This document shows positions 41,401 to 49,290 of a stretch of DNA of 64,000 nt, one piece after another. The notes beneath the pieces are model-generated. The model made no database searches, was not told the DNA's origin, and saw only the letters and a list, made by a program, of their open reading frames with translations. The stretch is from Citrifermentans bemidjiense Bem (lineage in GTDB: Bacteria > Desulfobacterota > Desulfuromonadia > Geobacterales > Geobacteraceae). The first letter of the stretch is position 1, and every line of letters begins with the position of its first letter. Both the position numbers and the translations under genes were made by a program. The DNA lies in NCBI RefSeq assembly GCF_000020725.1, contig NC_011146.1, positions 3,099,501 to 3,163,500 of the forward strand, written 5' to 3'.

Positions 41401-44400
41401 CCCTTCAGGGTCAGGCGCTCGCCCAGGCGCCAAGCGGCGTCCAGGCCGAAGAGGGTGTTGTCCTGCCGCGCCTGCTCCTCCACCACGGCGGTGCCCCCGA
41501 TATGCGAGCCGTTTTCGGACCGGATCTCGGCGCGTCCGCCGTAGACGTAGCGCTCCTCCCCGGGGCCTGTGGCCTGGTAGTTGACCACGATGGTGACCGG
41601 GTTCAGGAATTGGTCCAGGGAGGGGACCGGCTCCTTGAAGAGGATGGTCCCGGCCTGGTAATCGATGGAATAGTCGGCGTAGCGGACCTTCTCGGTTACG
41701 GCGATGACCCGTTCGGTGTGGTAGCGGTCGCGCACCTCGATGCGCACCCGTTCGCTGTTCTCGAAGACGTCCCGCCTGGAGAGGAAGTAGTGGCCGGAGG
41801 TGCCGTTGCCGGGGATATCGTCCCGGGTCACCGTTTCCTCGGTGCGGCTTTCGAACCCTTTGACGGTAACCGACTTGGTGTTGACCTCGAATTTGGCGCC
41901 GTTGAGCGCCCTGTCGTAGCGGGAGAATTCGTTTTCGGAGAGGTCGGTGCGGTAGTCGCCGGCCATGAGGTAGGAGCGGCCGCTTTCCAGCTTGAGGTAG
42001 ATCTTGCCGCGCGACTCCGCCTCGTACCCTATGTCGGTGGCGTCGCCGTAGACCGGGTAGTACTTCTCCGGGTCGATGGCCTGGAACACGCCGTCGCGGC
42101 GTTCCTTGTCCGAATCGTAGGCGGCGGTCAGGAGGTACTTGCCGAGGATCTTCCCGCGGGTGAAGAAGGCGAGCCGTTCCTCGTGGAAGATACCCTCGTC
42201 GAAGCGGTCGTCCTTGTCGATCTTTTCCAGGTTGCCGCTCACCGCCTTTCCACCCACGGTGAGGGAGCCTAAGCCGACCAGGATCCAGTCGCGCCGGTCC
42301 GGACTGAAGAAGAGGGCCGCCTGGGCGGCGCTGCCGTCGCCGTCTTTGGCGATGAGGAGGTCGTCCCCGGTGGCGCGGCCGGAGCGCACCTGGAAGACGC
42401 CCAGGCCGTCGGTGATGCGGACCTGGTGGCCCGGGAGGGCCGGGTCCAGGTCCGACTCCAAGATGGTTCCCTTGGCGAGGAAGAGGGTGACGGTTGTCGA
42501 ACCGGGGACCCGCCTGCCGGCGGAGTCGAGGAGTTCGACCTTGAAGGGGACGGAGGTTTTGGCGTCCGCCGGAAGCTCGACGCGGTCGGGGGTGAGCCGA
42601 AGCCGGGACGCGGCAGCCGGTTCGGTAGCCGGAGGCGCCGACTGCGTCGGACTTGTCGGACTTGTCGGACTTGTCGGACTTGTCGGACTTGTCGGACTTG
42701 TCGGACCTGTCGGACCTGTCGGACCTGTCGGACCTGTCGGACCTGTCGGACCTGTCGGACCTGTCGGACCTGCCGGACCTGCCGGGTTCGCGGCGAGCGC
42801 GAAGTCGCCGCGCGCCGGACCGCCGAAGGGTACGGTGATGAACTGCGAACACCCCACCCCGGCAAAGGCAGTGTTGTACGGCACGGACACAAAACCCGGG
42901 TTGAGGGTGGACCGGTCAAGCTTCACGACGTGGTCGCCCGCGGAAACCCCGGTGAAACTGTACTGCCCTTCGACGTCGGTGAAGACGAAGGAACCGTCTT
43001 CCAGGTAAACCCGCACCCCGGCCTCGCCCCGCTCCCCTCGGTCCGGCACGCCGTTCCCGTTGCCGTCATGGAAGACCCTCCCCATGATGATGGCCTTGCT
43101 CCCGAGTACGGAGCCCCTTACCTTAACGGCGGCACTGGCGGGAGGGGAGACGACGCTGCCGCCGCTGGCAGGGGTTCCGGTGGCCCGGGCCCAGTTGACG
43201 GCGGTCCCGACGGGGGCGTCGGCGGAAACGACCAACCGGTAGTTGAGCACCTTGAAGGCTCCGTGCTCGAAACTCCCCAAGTCCCAACTCAACTGCTGCC
43301 CCCCTCCCACCGGGTCCGCCACGGCGAACCCGTCCACGTGGCTCGACCCCTTCAGATAGCGGAAGCCGCGGGGAATACGGTCGGCTACCGTCACATGGTC
43401 CAAGACGCCGTCGCCGATGTTCTGCACCCGCACCGCGTATGACACTATGTCGCCGGCCTCAGCTGAGCTGCTTCCCGCAGTCTTGGTTACCTGGAGCAAT
43501 CTGACCAGCACGGTGTTGAGGGTGCTGTTGCTGAGGAAGGGTGCCGCATTTCCCGCAGTGGAGACGCCGGCGGTGTTGACAATGGAGGCATTTCCCGGGG
43601 CGTCATCGCGTACGCGGGCCTGGAAGGTGATTTCCCCGCTGAATCCGGCGGGGAGCGACGATATGTCGAAGACGAGCGTCCGGGTTGCGGCGTCGAAACT
43701 GACGGTTCCGGGAACTCCGGCAGGAAGCGCCGCACTTCCCGGCTGGTATTCGAGAAGGGGATCCAAAGGGTCGACCACCCGCACACCGGCCACGGGCGTT
43801 CCCCCGCTGTTCCCAAGCGAGATGCTGTAGGTCAGGACGGTCCCGGGAAGTACGCTCCCCACCGGTGAAACGGCCTTGAAGAAGGAAACACCTCCGGCCG
43901 GCACCTGTAGCTGGTTGGTCAGGCTCGCGCTTCGCGCCGGCACCAGCACGGAGGTGGCGCTGACCGCGATCAACGCCACCCGTCCCTCGCTTCCGGCCGG
44001 CGGCGTTGCCCTCAATACCAGCTCGACGGAAGCGCCGGGTTCAAGGGGGCCTACCACCTGCAAGCCGCCGGCATCGTGGGGAAACGGGGTCACGCCGTCA
44101 GCGGCGTAAAAGCGGAGCAGCGGCGCCTGCCCGTTCTCCGGCAGCGCCGCGTCGACCGCCGCGGCTTTCAACCTGAAACTGTCGGGGAAGTTCCCCCGGT
44201 TGGTGAGGGTGTGACGGAAATCGACAGGAACGTTGGCGTTGGTGGTGGCGGTACGCGGGGGAACCAGCGCCGGGTCGGAAAGGTCCTTCACGCTCACTTG
44301 GGTCTCGTTGGAGCGGACTTCCCGAAGACCTGGGGTGGCGAAGCGTGCTGAGAAATCGTGCCTGATGACGGTCCCTGCCGGGGTGAGCGAAAATGCAGTA

Positions 44401-44483
44401 CCGGGAAGGGCAAGCAGGAGCGCGAGCGCGATCAGGCGCAGCCCCCCCCACCTCCTCCTCTTCTTGCCTGCAGCGATCGCCAT
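38481..44483 (-). CDS. giant outer-membrane protein: DUF11, SdrD-B-like, collagen-like tract, barrel, OmpA
   Basis: A 2000-residue exported protein. After a signal peptide (about 1-32) come an N-terminal domain (about 40-190), two DUF11-type repeats (about 195-320 and 325-450), an SdrD-B/Cna-B-like domain (GRVFHDGNGNGVPDRGERG, about 465-545), a collagen-like GPT/SPT tract (about 567-615), an Ig-like domain, then some 900 residues of repeated amphipathic strands that look like a large beta-barrel (ending near GPFVGIKVKFDEDMF), and an OmpA peptidoglycan-binding domain (VEGHTDGIGSVEYNMALSQR, about 1745-1850). It should span the outer membrane and reach outside. The tract is encoded by 9-bp repeats. 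Second gene of a five-gene operon. Confidence 0.85.
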   Translation of the reverse strand: MAIAAGKKRRRWGGLRLIALALLLALPGTAFSLTPAGTVIRHDFSARFATPGLREVRSNETQVSVKDLSDPALVPPRTATTNANVPVDFRHTLTNRGNFPDSFRLKAAAVDAALPENGQAPLLRFYAADGVTPFPHDAGGLQVVGPLEPGASVELVLRATPPAGSEGRVALIAVSATSVLVPARSASLTNQLQVPAGGVSFFKAVSPVGSVLPGTVLTYSISLGNSGGTPVAGVRVVDPLDPLLEYQPGSAALPAGVPGTVSFDAATRTLVFDISSLPAGFSGEITFQARVRDDAPGNASIVNTAGVSTAGNAAPFLSNSTLNTVLVRLLQVTKTAGSSSAEAGDIVSYAVRVQNIGDGVLDHVTVADRIPRGFRYLKGSSHVDGFAVADPVGGGQQLSWDLGSFEHGAFKVLNYRLVVSADAPVGTAVNWARATGTPASGGSVVSPPASAAVKVRGSVLGSKAIIMGRVFHDGNGNGVPDRGERGEAGVRVYLEDGSFVFTDVEGQYSFTGVSAGDHVVKLDRSTLNPGFVSVPYNTAFAGVGCSQFITVPFGGPARGDFALAANPAGPAGPTGPTGPTGPTGPTGPTGPTGPTSPTSPTSPTSPTSPTSPTQSAPPATEPAAASRLRLTPDRVELPADAKTSVPFKVELLDSAGRRVPGSTTVTLFLAKGTILESDLDPALPGHQVRITDGLGVFQVRSGRATGDDLLIAKDGDGSAAQAALFFSPDRRDWILVGLGSLTVGGKAVSGNLEKIDKDDRFDEGIFHEERLAFFTRGKILGKYLLTAAYDSDKERRDGVFQAIDPEKYYPVYGDATDIGYEAESRGKIYLKLESGRSYLMAGDYRTDLSENEFSRYDRALNGAKFEVNTKSVTVKGFESRTEETVTRDDIPGNGTSGHYFLSRRDVFENSERVRIEVRDRYHTERVIAVTEKVRYADYSIDYQAGTILFKEPVPSLDQFLNPVTIVVNYQATGPGEERYVYGGRAEIRSENGSHIGGTAVVEEQARQDNTLFGLDAAWRLGERLTLKGEGAVSENLEHGRGSAWKTELAARPVDPLLLNLYYRKVESDFFNTSMTGTELGTEKYGGRADYRVGADTLVFAESFLHRFELGDRKLFANHAGMVKKFSLLHLEGGVKVVREERDGRTEESDLVYAGVFAPLTKKLDATLRREQLLSASGVADYQTKTFAKLDYRLTERTKAFLTEEYQEGSPLIRQATLFGLESRLSDRMRLTTGYQMSSGASGYSQQSNVDLNTRLMEREGFSLDSRTGYQIEHALSQQRGQAIVGLNSRYRAAEGLYLNSSLERVQTVQGNTGTRTAFTLGGEYLRARDLKLSGRYEVRTGPGETASLYGANAAYKMSPSLTLLGKLSLWDRDADAGDDVIFDGYLGSAFRPLAGQPLQLLTLARYKVEDRRSLPGSFESRSVILSAEPTYRIVSRWSAQGKYAGKLSWADGVGGMMQSYTDLVLAGLSYDLAERWEIAAYLKLMNQYDARMHSLGAVGSAGYRVYRNVVLSAGYNFARLDDRDLTGETFQGQGPFVGIKVKFDEDMFESRQAKVIPIPVPPPAQVAKVPPPAALVPALLVRAERLDEPLLLSGSAELFTLLVNGERAKLPSTEVTLTREHLGSLELKGGRFPAPLVFLVSVEQPEQVGSWTLKVMNREGEALRTLEGTGAPAKRIPWLGDTDRRKVEQGEIYQYQLQVTYLDGSIFSTGRELFGVNRREAVLLTLSGGAFVFDRSELTLEAKHLLKGAARVLRARPQEKVIVEGHTDGIGSVEYNMALSQRRCDAAADYLVREEGIAGSRLLRRWYGKSRPVADNVTTPGRRLNRRVELKGDFKELHPVSPDDRYRTKSFVVINGRSIPVDPLGRFDTTFPGNTLDLDLEMGDSQGRFLATSLPLPDLAVTGPPAETLVGYGTEASGVRVDADGKGHCMLSGTVEGTSMELAGRKVPLDEAGRFTLDLPLAEGDQVLGVVLRNGSGCSKLMNLRLRSERQTMPAARGER
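42644..42787. repeat. 9-bp tandem repeats inside the giant protein gene
   Basis: About fifteen consecutive 9-base units: six of CTTGTCGGA, then about seven of CCTGTCGGA and variants with CCTGCCGGA. On the coding strand they give SPT and GPT triplets. Since 9 is a multiple of 3, gain or loss of units keeps the frame. Confidence 0.9.
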
Positions 44484-44504
44484 GCGTTGCCCCAGTTCAC
44501 ATCG

Positions 44505-45812
44505 TCATTCGACCTGTGCTTTGAAAAAAAGATAAACCGTCTTCCCCGGCGGCAGGGAGCCGCCGATTGTCTCGCTAGCGCCCTCGCCCAAAAGAGCGAC
44601 GATGCTCCCGGCGGTTCCCCAGGCCCGGCCGCAGTGGGCCGCCGGGCAAGGTGCCGCTTCCCCATCGGTGGCCAGGGCTACCACCAGGGAATCGGGCTTC
44701 AGTTTCAGCCCGGCCGGCAGCGGGCTCTCGACCCGCACTGCGGTAGCCGGGGCCGAACCGCTGTTGGTGATCGCCATCCGGTACTGGAGCAGGTCGCCTG
44801 GAACGGCGTCGACGGTCGATGCGAAGATCCCCCCCTTGCTCAGGTTGCGCACGCCGTCGGAGAGCGTGAGGACCGCGGCCAGAGCGGTGGTGGTGACCTG
44901 GTCGTTACCGCTGGCCCCCTCCCCTGTAACGGCCAGGCGCGCATCCGCCCGGGCGCCGTCGCTCCCAGACTCGGGTATGGCGATGGCAAGGAAGAAGCGA
45001 TGGGAGGCACCTGGGGCGAGCGGGCCGGTGGAGACGCAGCGATTCGTCTCCCCGGTCTGCCTAACTCCGTCACCTGCAATTCCTCCCCCCGCCCCGTCGT
45101 CCGCGTAAAGGGTCCACGGCCAGGGGGAGCCGCTCTCCAAGGAAAGAGCGAAGCTGTTCACAGCGTTGCCGACATTGGTGACGGTATAGGGATAAATCAC
45201 CAGGGAGCCTGGCGCACCGGAGCCATCGGGGGGCGCAGAAACGGTGACCGCGGCGGTGAGGCCGCAGGCGACGGTCTCCGTCTTCACCTGGTCCGCCCCG
45301 GCAGGATCAGCGACGGAAACCGCTGTGATTGGGACGCGGTAGCTTGCCCCCTGGGTGAAACGGTCCAGGGTCACCTGCACCAGCAGCACGGCGGAGGCGC
45401 CTGGGGCAAGGGCTTCGGTTCGGTACCCGCCTGCGGCGAACTGGGCCGCCCGCTCCACCCCTCCCTGGTCGCGGTAGCTCACCGTGAAGCCGCTGCCGCT
45501 GGCCGGGCCGGTGAGGACGAAGCTGTCGGCCTGGTCGCCCGCGTTCTTCACCTGGACCCGGAACTGCGCGGGGTACCCGGAATAGGAACCCTGCGACTTC
45601 GACTGGATCACGGCTGTCGTCTCGAATATCCCGGCCCCCACGTAGGAGGAATCACCCTCGTTGGCAAGCCTCACCATGAGGTCGGCCTGGTATGCCGCAA
45701 AGGCCTCATTTCCCATGAGAAGCAATAAAAGCAAAGCGCAGCAAAGCTGCGCCAGCAGGAAGGACGGGCATTTACCCCTTGCCCCATATTTATTAAAATG
45801 AATTAACGTCAT
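44505..45812 (-). CDS. secreted DUF11-type repeat protein
   Basis: A 435-residue precursor. A hydrophobic segment (about 20-38, ALLLLLLMGNEAFA) serves as signal, with an unusually long N-terminal extension; a later start is possible. The mature part is all beta: three related domains with the pattern NSG(D/N)xxDSFxL...YxxxVTNxGxAxN, typical of DUF11/conserved-repeat surface proteins (for example VKNAGDQADSFVLTGPASGS, TVTNVGNAVNSFALSLESGS, MAITNSGSAPATAVRVESPL). It is first in the five-gene operon, 21 bases before the giant protein, to which it may bind. No enzymatic motif. Confidence 0.8.
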   Translation of the reverse strand: MTLIHFNKYGARGKCPSFLLAQLCCALLLLLLMGNEAFAAYQADLMVRLANEGDSSYVGAGIFETTAVIQSKSQGSYSGYPAQFRVQVKNAGDQADSFVLTGPASGSGFTVSYRDQGGVERAAQFAAGGYRTEALAPGASAVLLVQVTLDRFTQGASYRVPITAVSVADPAGADQVKTETVACGLTAAVTVSAPPDGSGAPGSLVIYPYTVTNVGNAVNSFALSLESGSPWPWTLYADDGAGGGIAGDGVRQTGETNRCVSTGPLAPGASHRFFLAIAIPESGSDGARADARLAVTGEGASGNDQVTTTALAAVLTLSDGVRNLSKGGIFASTVDAVPGDLLQYRMAITNSGSAPATAVRVESPLPAGLKLKPDSLVVALATDGEAAPCPAAHCGRAWGTAGSIVALLGEGASETIGGSLPPGKTVYLFFKAQVE

Positions 45813-45941
45813 AGCTTAGAAAAATAACAGAGGATCGGGGAGAGGCAAGAGCCAAAGAAAATTTGTCTTTTCACTGGCCAAATGATATGTAGATGCGACC
45901 CGAAGCGAGGGTCAACCCGAAGTGGACAGGAGAGCCTGAGA

Positions 45942-46205
45942 ATGGGACAGCCGGCATCGAAATATACGGAGACGGGGAGCCGCTACTACAAGCTGGCGAA
46001 CCGCGACATCGTCTACCTGAAGTCCATCCTGGAGGCGTACGAGGGGCTCAACACCATGAGCGCCATCGACGGCAAGCGCGGCCTCATCCGCGTCAGCTTT
46101 CCGCTTTGCTTCGCCGGCGACGTAGAGGCGCTGATGCAGGAGATCGCCAAGGAGATCGAGATCGCCGAGGTGACAAAGGAGGGTGAGCCGTGCTCGAAAC
46201 CATAG
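45942..46205 (+). CDS. DUF4911-like small protein (87 aa)
   Basis: An 87-residue soluble protein. GACAGGAGAG stands before the ATG at 45942. The central pattern RYYKLANRDIVYLKSILEAY then LIRVSFPLCFAGDVEALMQE matches small DUF4911-type proteins: one beta-alpha-beta unit with no catalytic residues known. It overlaps the start of tldD by 16 bases, so the two are co-translated, as is common in Geobacter-like genomes. Function unknown. Confidence 0.75.
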   Translation: MGQPASKYTETGSRYYKLANRDIVYLKSILEAYEGLNTMSAIDGKRGLIRVSFPLCFAGDVEALMQEIAKEIEIAEVTKEGEPCSKP

Positions 46206-47572
46206 ACGCCGCAGCCATACTGCGCCGCTCCCTCTCCGCCGGCGGCGAGTTCGCCGAGATCTATTACGAGGCCGGCGCCTCTACCGTGGTCGTCTGCGAG
46301 GACGGCAAGGTGGAAAGGGTCCTCTCCTCCGCCGACCGAGGCATCGGCATCAGGGTGATCTCCGGCTTCTCCACCGCCTACGCCTATACCAACCAGTTGG
46401 ACCAGGAGTCGCTGCTGCGCCTGGCCGCCACGGTAAGCCGCGGGGTGCGCGGCGGCGTGCCCCACGCCGAGTTCAACCTCTGCGAGCGCAGGGTCGCGCC
46501 GGGCTTTGCCATCGGCATTGCTCCGGACAGCATCGAACTGGCCGAGAAGGTTGCGCTGGTGAACCGGGCCGACAGGGCGGCGCGGGGTTTCGACAAGAGG
46601 GTGCGCCAGGTCATGGCGATGTACCGGGATGCGCAGACGAAGGTCCAGACGGTGAACTCGCTGGGGGAATTTCACGAGGACAACAGCACCGCGACCGTCT
46701 TCATCGTGCAGGCGGTGGCGCAGGAAGGAAAGGTGACCCAGACCGGCTACGAGCCGGTGGGCGCTGCGCGCGGCTTCGAGCTTTTCGACGCCACTTCCCC
46801 GGAGGATCTGGCGCTAAAGGCGGCCGCGCGCGGGGTGATGATGCTGGGAGCGCAGAAAGCCCCCTCGGGCCCTCTGCCGGTGGTGCTCTCAAGCGAGGCA
46901 GGGGGGACCATGGTGCACGAGGCGATAGGGCACGGACTGGAAGCGGATCTGGTGCAGGCGGGGACCTCCGTCTACCGCGGCAGGATCGGTGAAATGGTCG
47001 CCTCGGAACTGGTCACGGTGATAGACGACGCCACCATACCAAACGCACGCGGCTCCTTCGCCTTCGACGGCGAGGGTACCGCGGCGCAAAGGACCGTGCT
47101 GGTGGAAAACGGCGTCCTCAAGGGTTACATGTACGACCGGCTCTCGGCCATGAAAGACGGCTGCGCCTCCACCGGCAACGGCAGGCGGGAGTCGTACCGC
47201 TCGCGCCCCATCGTCCGCATGACCAACACGCTCATCGCCCCGGGGAAAAGCGACCCGGCGCAGATCGTCAGGAGCGTAGACCGCGGCCTTTTCGTGAAGC
47301 GGATGGGTGGGGGACAGGTGAACACGGTGACCGGTGACTTCGTCTTCGAGGTGTCGGAGGGGTTCCTGATAGAAAACGGCGCGGTGGGAGAGCCGGTTCG
47401 GGGCGCTACGCTCACCGGTAACGGCCCCGAGGTGCTCAGGAAGATAACCATGGTGGGAAATGACTTGGGTTTCGGAATCGGCACCTGCGGCAAGGACGGC
47501 CAGGGGGTCCCGGTCTCCGACGCACAGCCGACCCTGCTCATCTCGGGGATCACCGTCGGCGGCGCCGGGTAA
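46190..47572 (+). CDS. tldD: metalloprotease TldD
   Basis: A 460-residue cytosolic protease subunit of the TldD/TldE pair, which cleaves unfolded or modified peptides. It starts with GTG at 46190, with AAAGGAGGG before it. The metal-binding HExxxH is VHEAIGHGLEAD (about residue 244), and the late Cys- and Gly-rich GFGIGTCGKDGQGVPVSDAQ is present. The inactive partner TldE is not encoded in this window. Confidence 0.94.
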   Translation: MLETIDAAAILRRSLSAGGEFAEIYYEAGASTVVVCEDGKVERVLSSADRGIGIRVISGFSTAYAYTNQLDQESLLRLAATVSRGVRGGVPHAEFNLCERRVAPGFAIGIAPDSIELAEKVALVNRADRAARGFDKRVRQVMAMYRDAQTKVQTVNSLGEFHEDNSTATVFIVQAVAQEGKVTQTGYEPVGAARGFELFDATSPEDLALKAAARGVMMLGAQKAPSGPLPVVLSSEAGGTMVHEAIGHGLEADLVQAGTSVYRGRIGEMVASELVTVIDDATIPNARGSFAFDGEGTAAQRTVLVENGVLKGYMYDRLSAMKDGCASTGNGRRESYRSRPIVRMTNTLIAPGKSDPAQIVRSVDRGLFVKRMGGGQVNTVTGDFVFEVSEGFLIENGAVGEPVRGATLTGNGPEVLRKITMVGNDLGFGIGTCGKDGQGVPVSDAQPTLLISGITVGGAG

Positions 47573-47630
47573 GACAAAAAAACGTTTAACAGGGATAAAG
47601 GGGATGACCTTCATCCCTGTTAAGTTGCCT

Positions 47631-49115
47631 TTATGGTTCCTTGGATTTCCCCTCCCTCAGTACCCTCTCCAGAAGGCCGAGCTTTGGTTCGATCCCCTTC
47701 CCCACCCAGATCTGCGGGTTGGACGGCGTCTCGCCCCGCTCCTCCTCCCATTTCCTGATGGTCTCCCGCGCGCGATCGAAGGCCGCCGTGAAGGAGAACT
47801 CTTTGCTCATGGCGTCCTCCAGGAACGCCTCCCCGAACCAGGTGAAATCCTCGCCGAAGCCGCAGCCGAAAGACTCATGGGTGGCGTCCGCCGCCGTCAT
47901 CACCAGGGTCCCGTCGTCCTGCAGCGGCGGGACGAAGCCGCCGGAGAAGCAGGTGGAGACCACGACTACTTTCCATTTGATCCCGGCCAAGGCCAGCTCG
48001 CGCTTCAAGAGCTCGGGCGTCAGCTGCTTCAGCTCCAGTGGGGGGTTGTTCACGGCCAGTTCGTGATCCCTTGAGCCGTGCGAGCTTAGGTAAAGGAAAA
48101 GCAGGTCCTCGTCGCGGTTCATCACTTCGCCTATACGCACCAGGGTGCGCTCAAGGTTTCCAGCGCTGGCGAAGGGGAGCGTGGTCGCGCTCTGCGGGTT
48201 GTTGGCCAGAAGCACCGACCGCCCCGAGGTGCCGAAGCGCCGGTCGAAGAGCGCCTTGGCGTAGTTGAGCTCCTTCAGGAACACGTCCTGGGAGGCGTCG
48301 CCCGCGAAACCGACGAAGTAGATGTCGGTGACACCGGGGCGACCCGGCTTCAGCGCGGCAAGCTCGCGGTCCAACAGCTTTGCCTGCGCCGCGAGGACCT
48401 CGTCGGTCAGGCTCAGCTCGCCGCTCTCGCTCTCCTGGGCGGAACTGGCCCAGAGGTCCCCCCGGGGAAAGTACCAAAGCGGGGGGAGCACCAAAAGAGC
48501 GAAGAGCAGGGGAAGCCTGAGCCGGCGCAGGCCCCGGGCCGGATCGATGCGGAACAAAAAGAGGAGCGCCGCGGCTCCCCACCACCAGTAGAAGCGGTAA
48601 TAGTGCGGAGCGGTGAGGTAATCCTGGAGCCACTCGAAATGGCGCAGTTGCGCCACCGCCTCCAGGATGGCGTGGCAAAACTCGATGGGGATGCTGAGGG
48701 CTATGAGAGCTGCGGCTACGGCGGGTGCCGCGCCGCAGCGGGAGAGGAGCCTTCCCGCGGCAAGGCCTAGAAGGAGCAACAGCGGCAGGTGAAAGAAGAA
48801 GCCCGGGAGCGAGGAGTAGGAAAAATACCCCCCGGTCCCGACCAGCACGAAGGAACAGAGGAGGTTCAGCGCCAGGTCCGTCAGCACCAGGAGCACCAGG
48901 CGCGCGGAGGTGGCGTCCAGCCGCTCCAGGTCGGAACGGAGCAAAAGCGAGAGGCGGGCGCCGCCTTTAAGGTCGCACAGCAACCCGGGCAGAAGCCCTT
49001 TGTTCCCGCCTGCGGCAGGGGGAGCAGCACCTCGCTCCGGCACTGCTTCCCATCCCTTTTCTTCGGCGGCCACGCCCTCTTCGGCCCCTATTTCTCGCTT
49101 CTCTTCGCTTTCCAT
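47631..49115 (-). CDS. membrane-embedded C13 (legumain-like) Cys peptidase
   Basis: A protein of 494 residues from ATG 49115, or 518 from 49187; neither has a strong ribosome binding site. After a charged N terminus come five or six membrane segments (about 60-240), then a periplasmic or cytosolic peptidase domain. The caspase/legumain-like dyad is visible: His in FLYLSSHGSRDHEL and Cys in VVVVSTCFSGGFVPP, with ASQDVFLKELNYAKALFDRR before them. C13 enzymes cut after Asn or Asp and some are transamidases joining proteins to anchors. Bacterial membrane-bound members are little studied. It is convergent with tldD. Confidence 0.88.
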   Translation of the reverse strand: MESEEKREIGAEEGVAAEEKGWEAVPERGAAPPAAGGNKGLLPGLLCDLKGGARLSLLLRSDLERLDATSARLVLLVLTDLALNLLCSFVLVGTGGYFSYSSLPGFFFHLPLLLLLGLAAGRLLSRCGAAPAVAAALIALSIPIEFCHAILEAVAQLRHFEWLQDYLTAPHYYRFYWWWGAAALLFLFRIDPARGLRRLRLPLLFALLVLPPLWYFPRGDLWASSAQESESGELSLTDEVLAAQAKLLDRELAALKPGRPGVTDIYFVGFAGDASQDVFLKELNYAKALFDRRFGTSGRSVLLANNPQSATTLPFASAGNLERTLVRIGEVMNRDEDLLFLYLSSHGSRDHELAVNNPPLELKQLTPELLKRELALAGIKWKVVVVSTCFSGGFVPPLQDDGTLVMTAADATHESFGCGFGEDFTWFGEAFLEDAMSKEFSFTAAFDRARETIRKWEEERGETPSNPQIWVGKGIEPKLGLLERVLREGKSKEP

Positions 49116-49290
49116 GATCGAGAATACTACCACGACGTCCCTCTTCTCAGCCTGGTTTGACCCGGCTTTACTTGATTTTATTAACATTTTTGTTTTTTAA
49201 CGCAGCTAATCCTGTTACCATTGCAGGCGCCTCGACCGGCGTACCGCCTTGGGCTCAGCAGACACTACAAAGTAGCAGAGAGGTCAAAAC

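Noticed and set aside
42644..42790. CRISPR-like array
   Set aside because: Units are 9 bases without spacers and code a GPT/SPT tract in frame.
42426..43442. Plus-strand protein rich in RTCRTCRTC repeats
   Set aside because: It is a shadow of the 9-bp repeats in the giant gene on the other strand.
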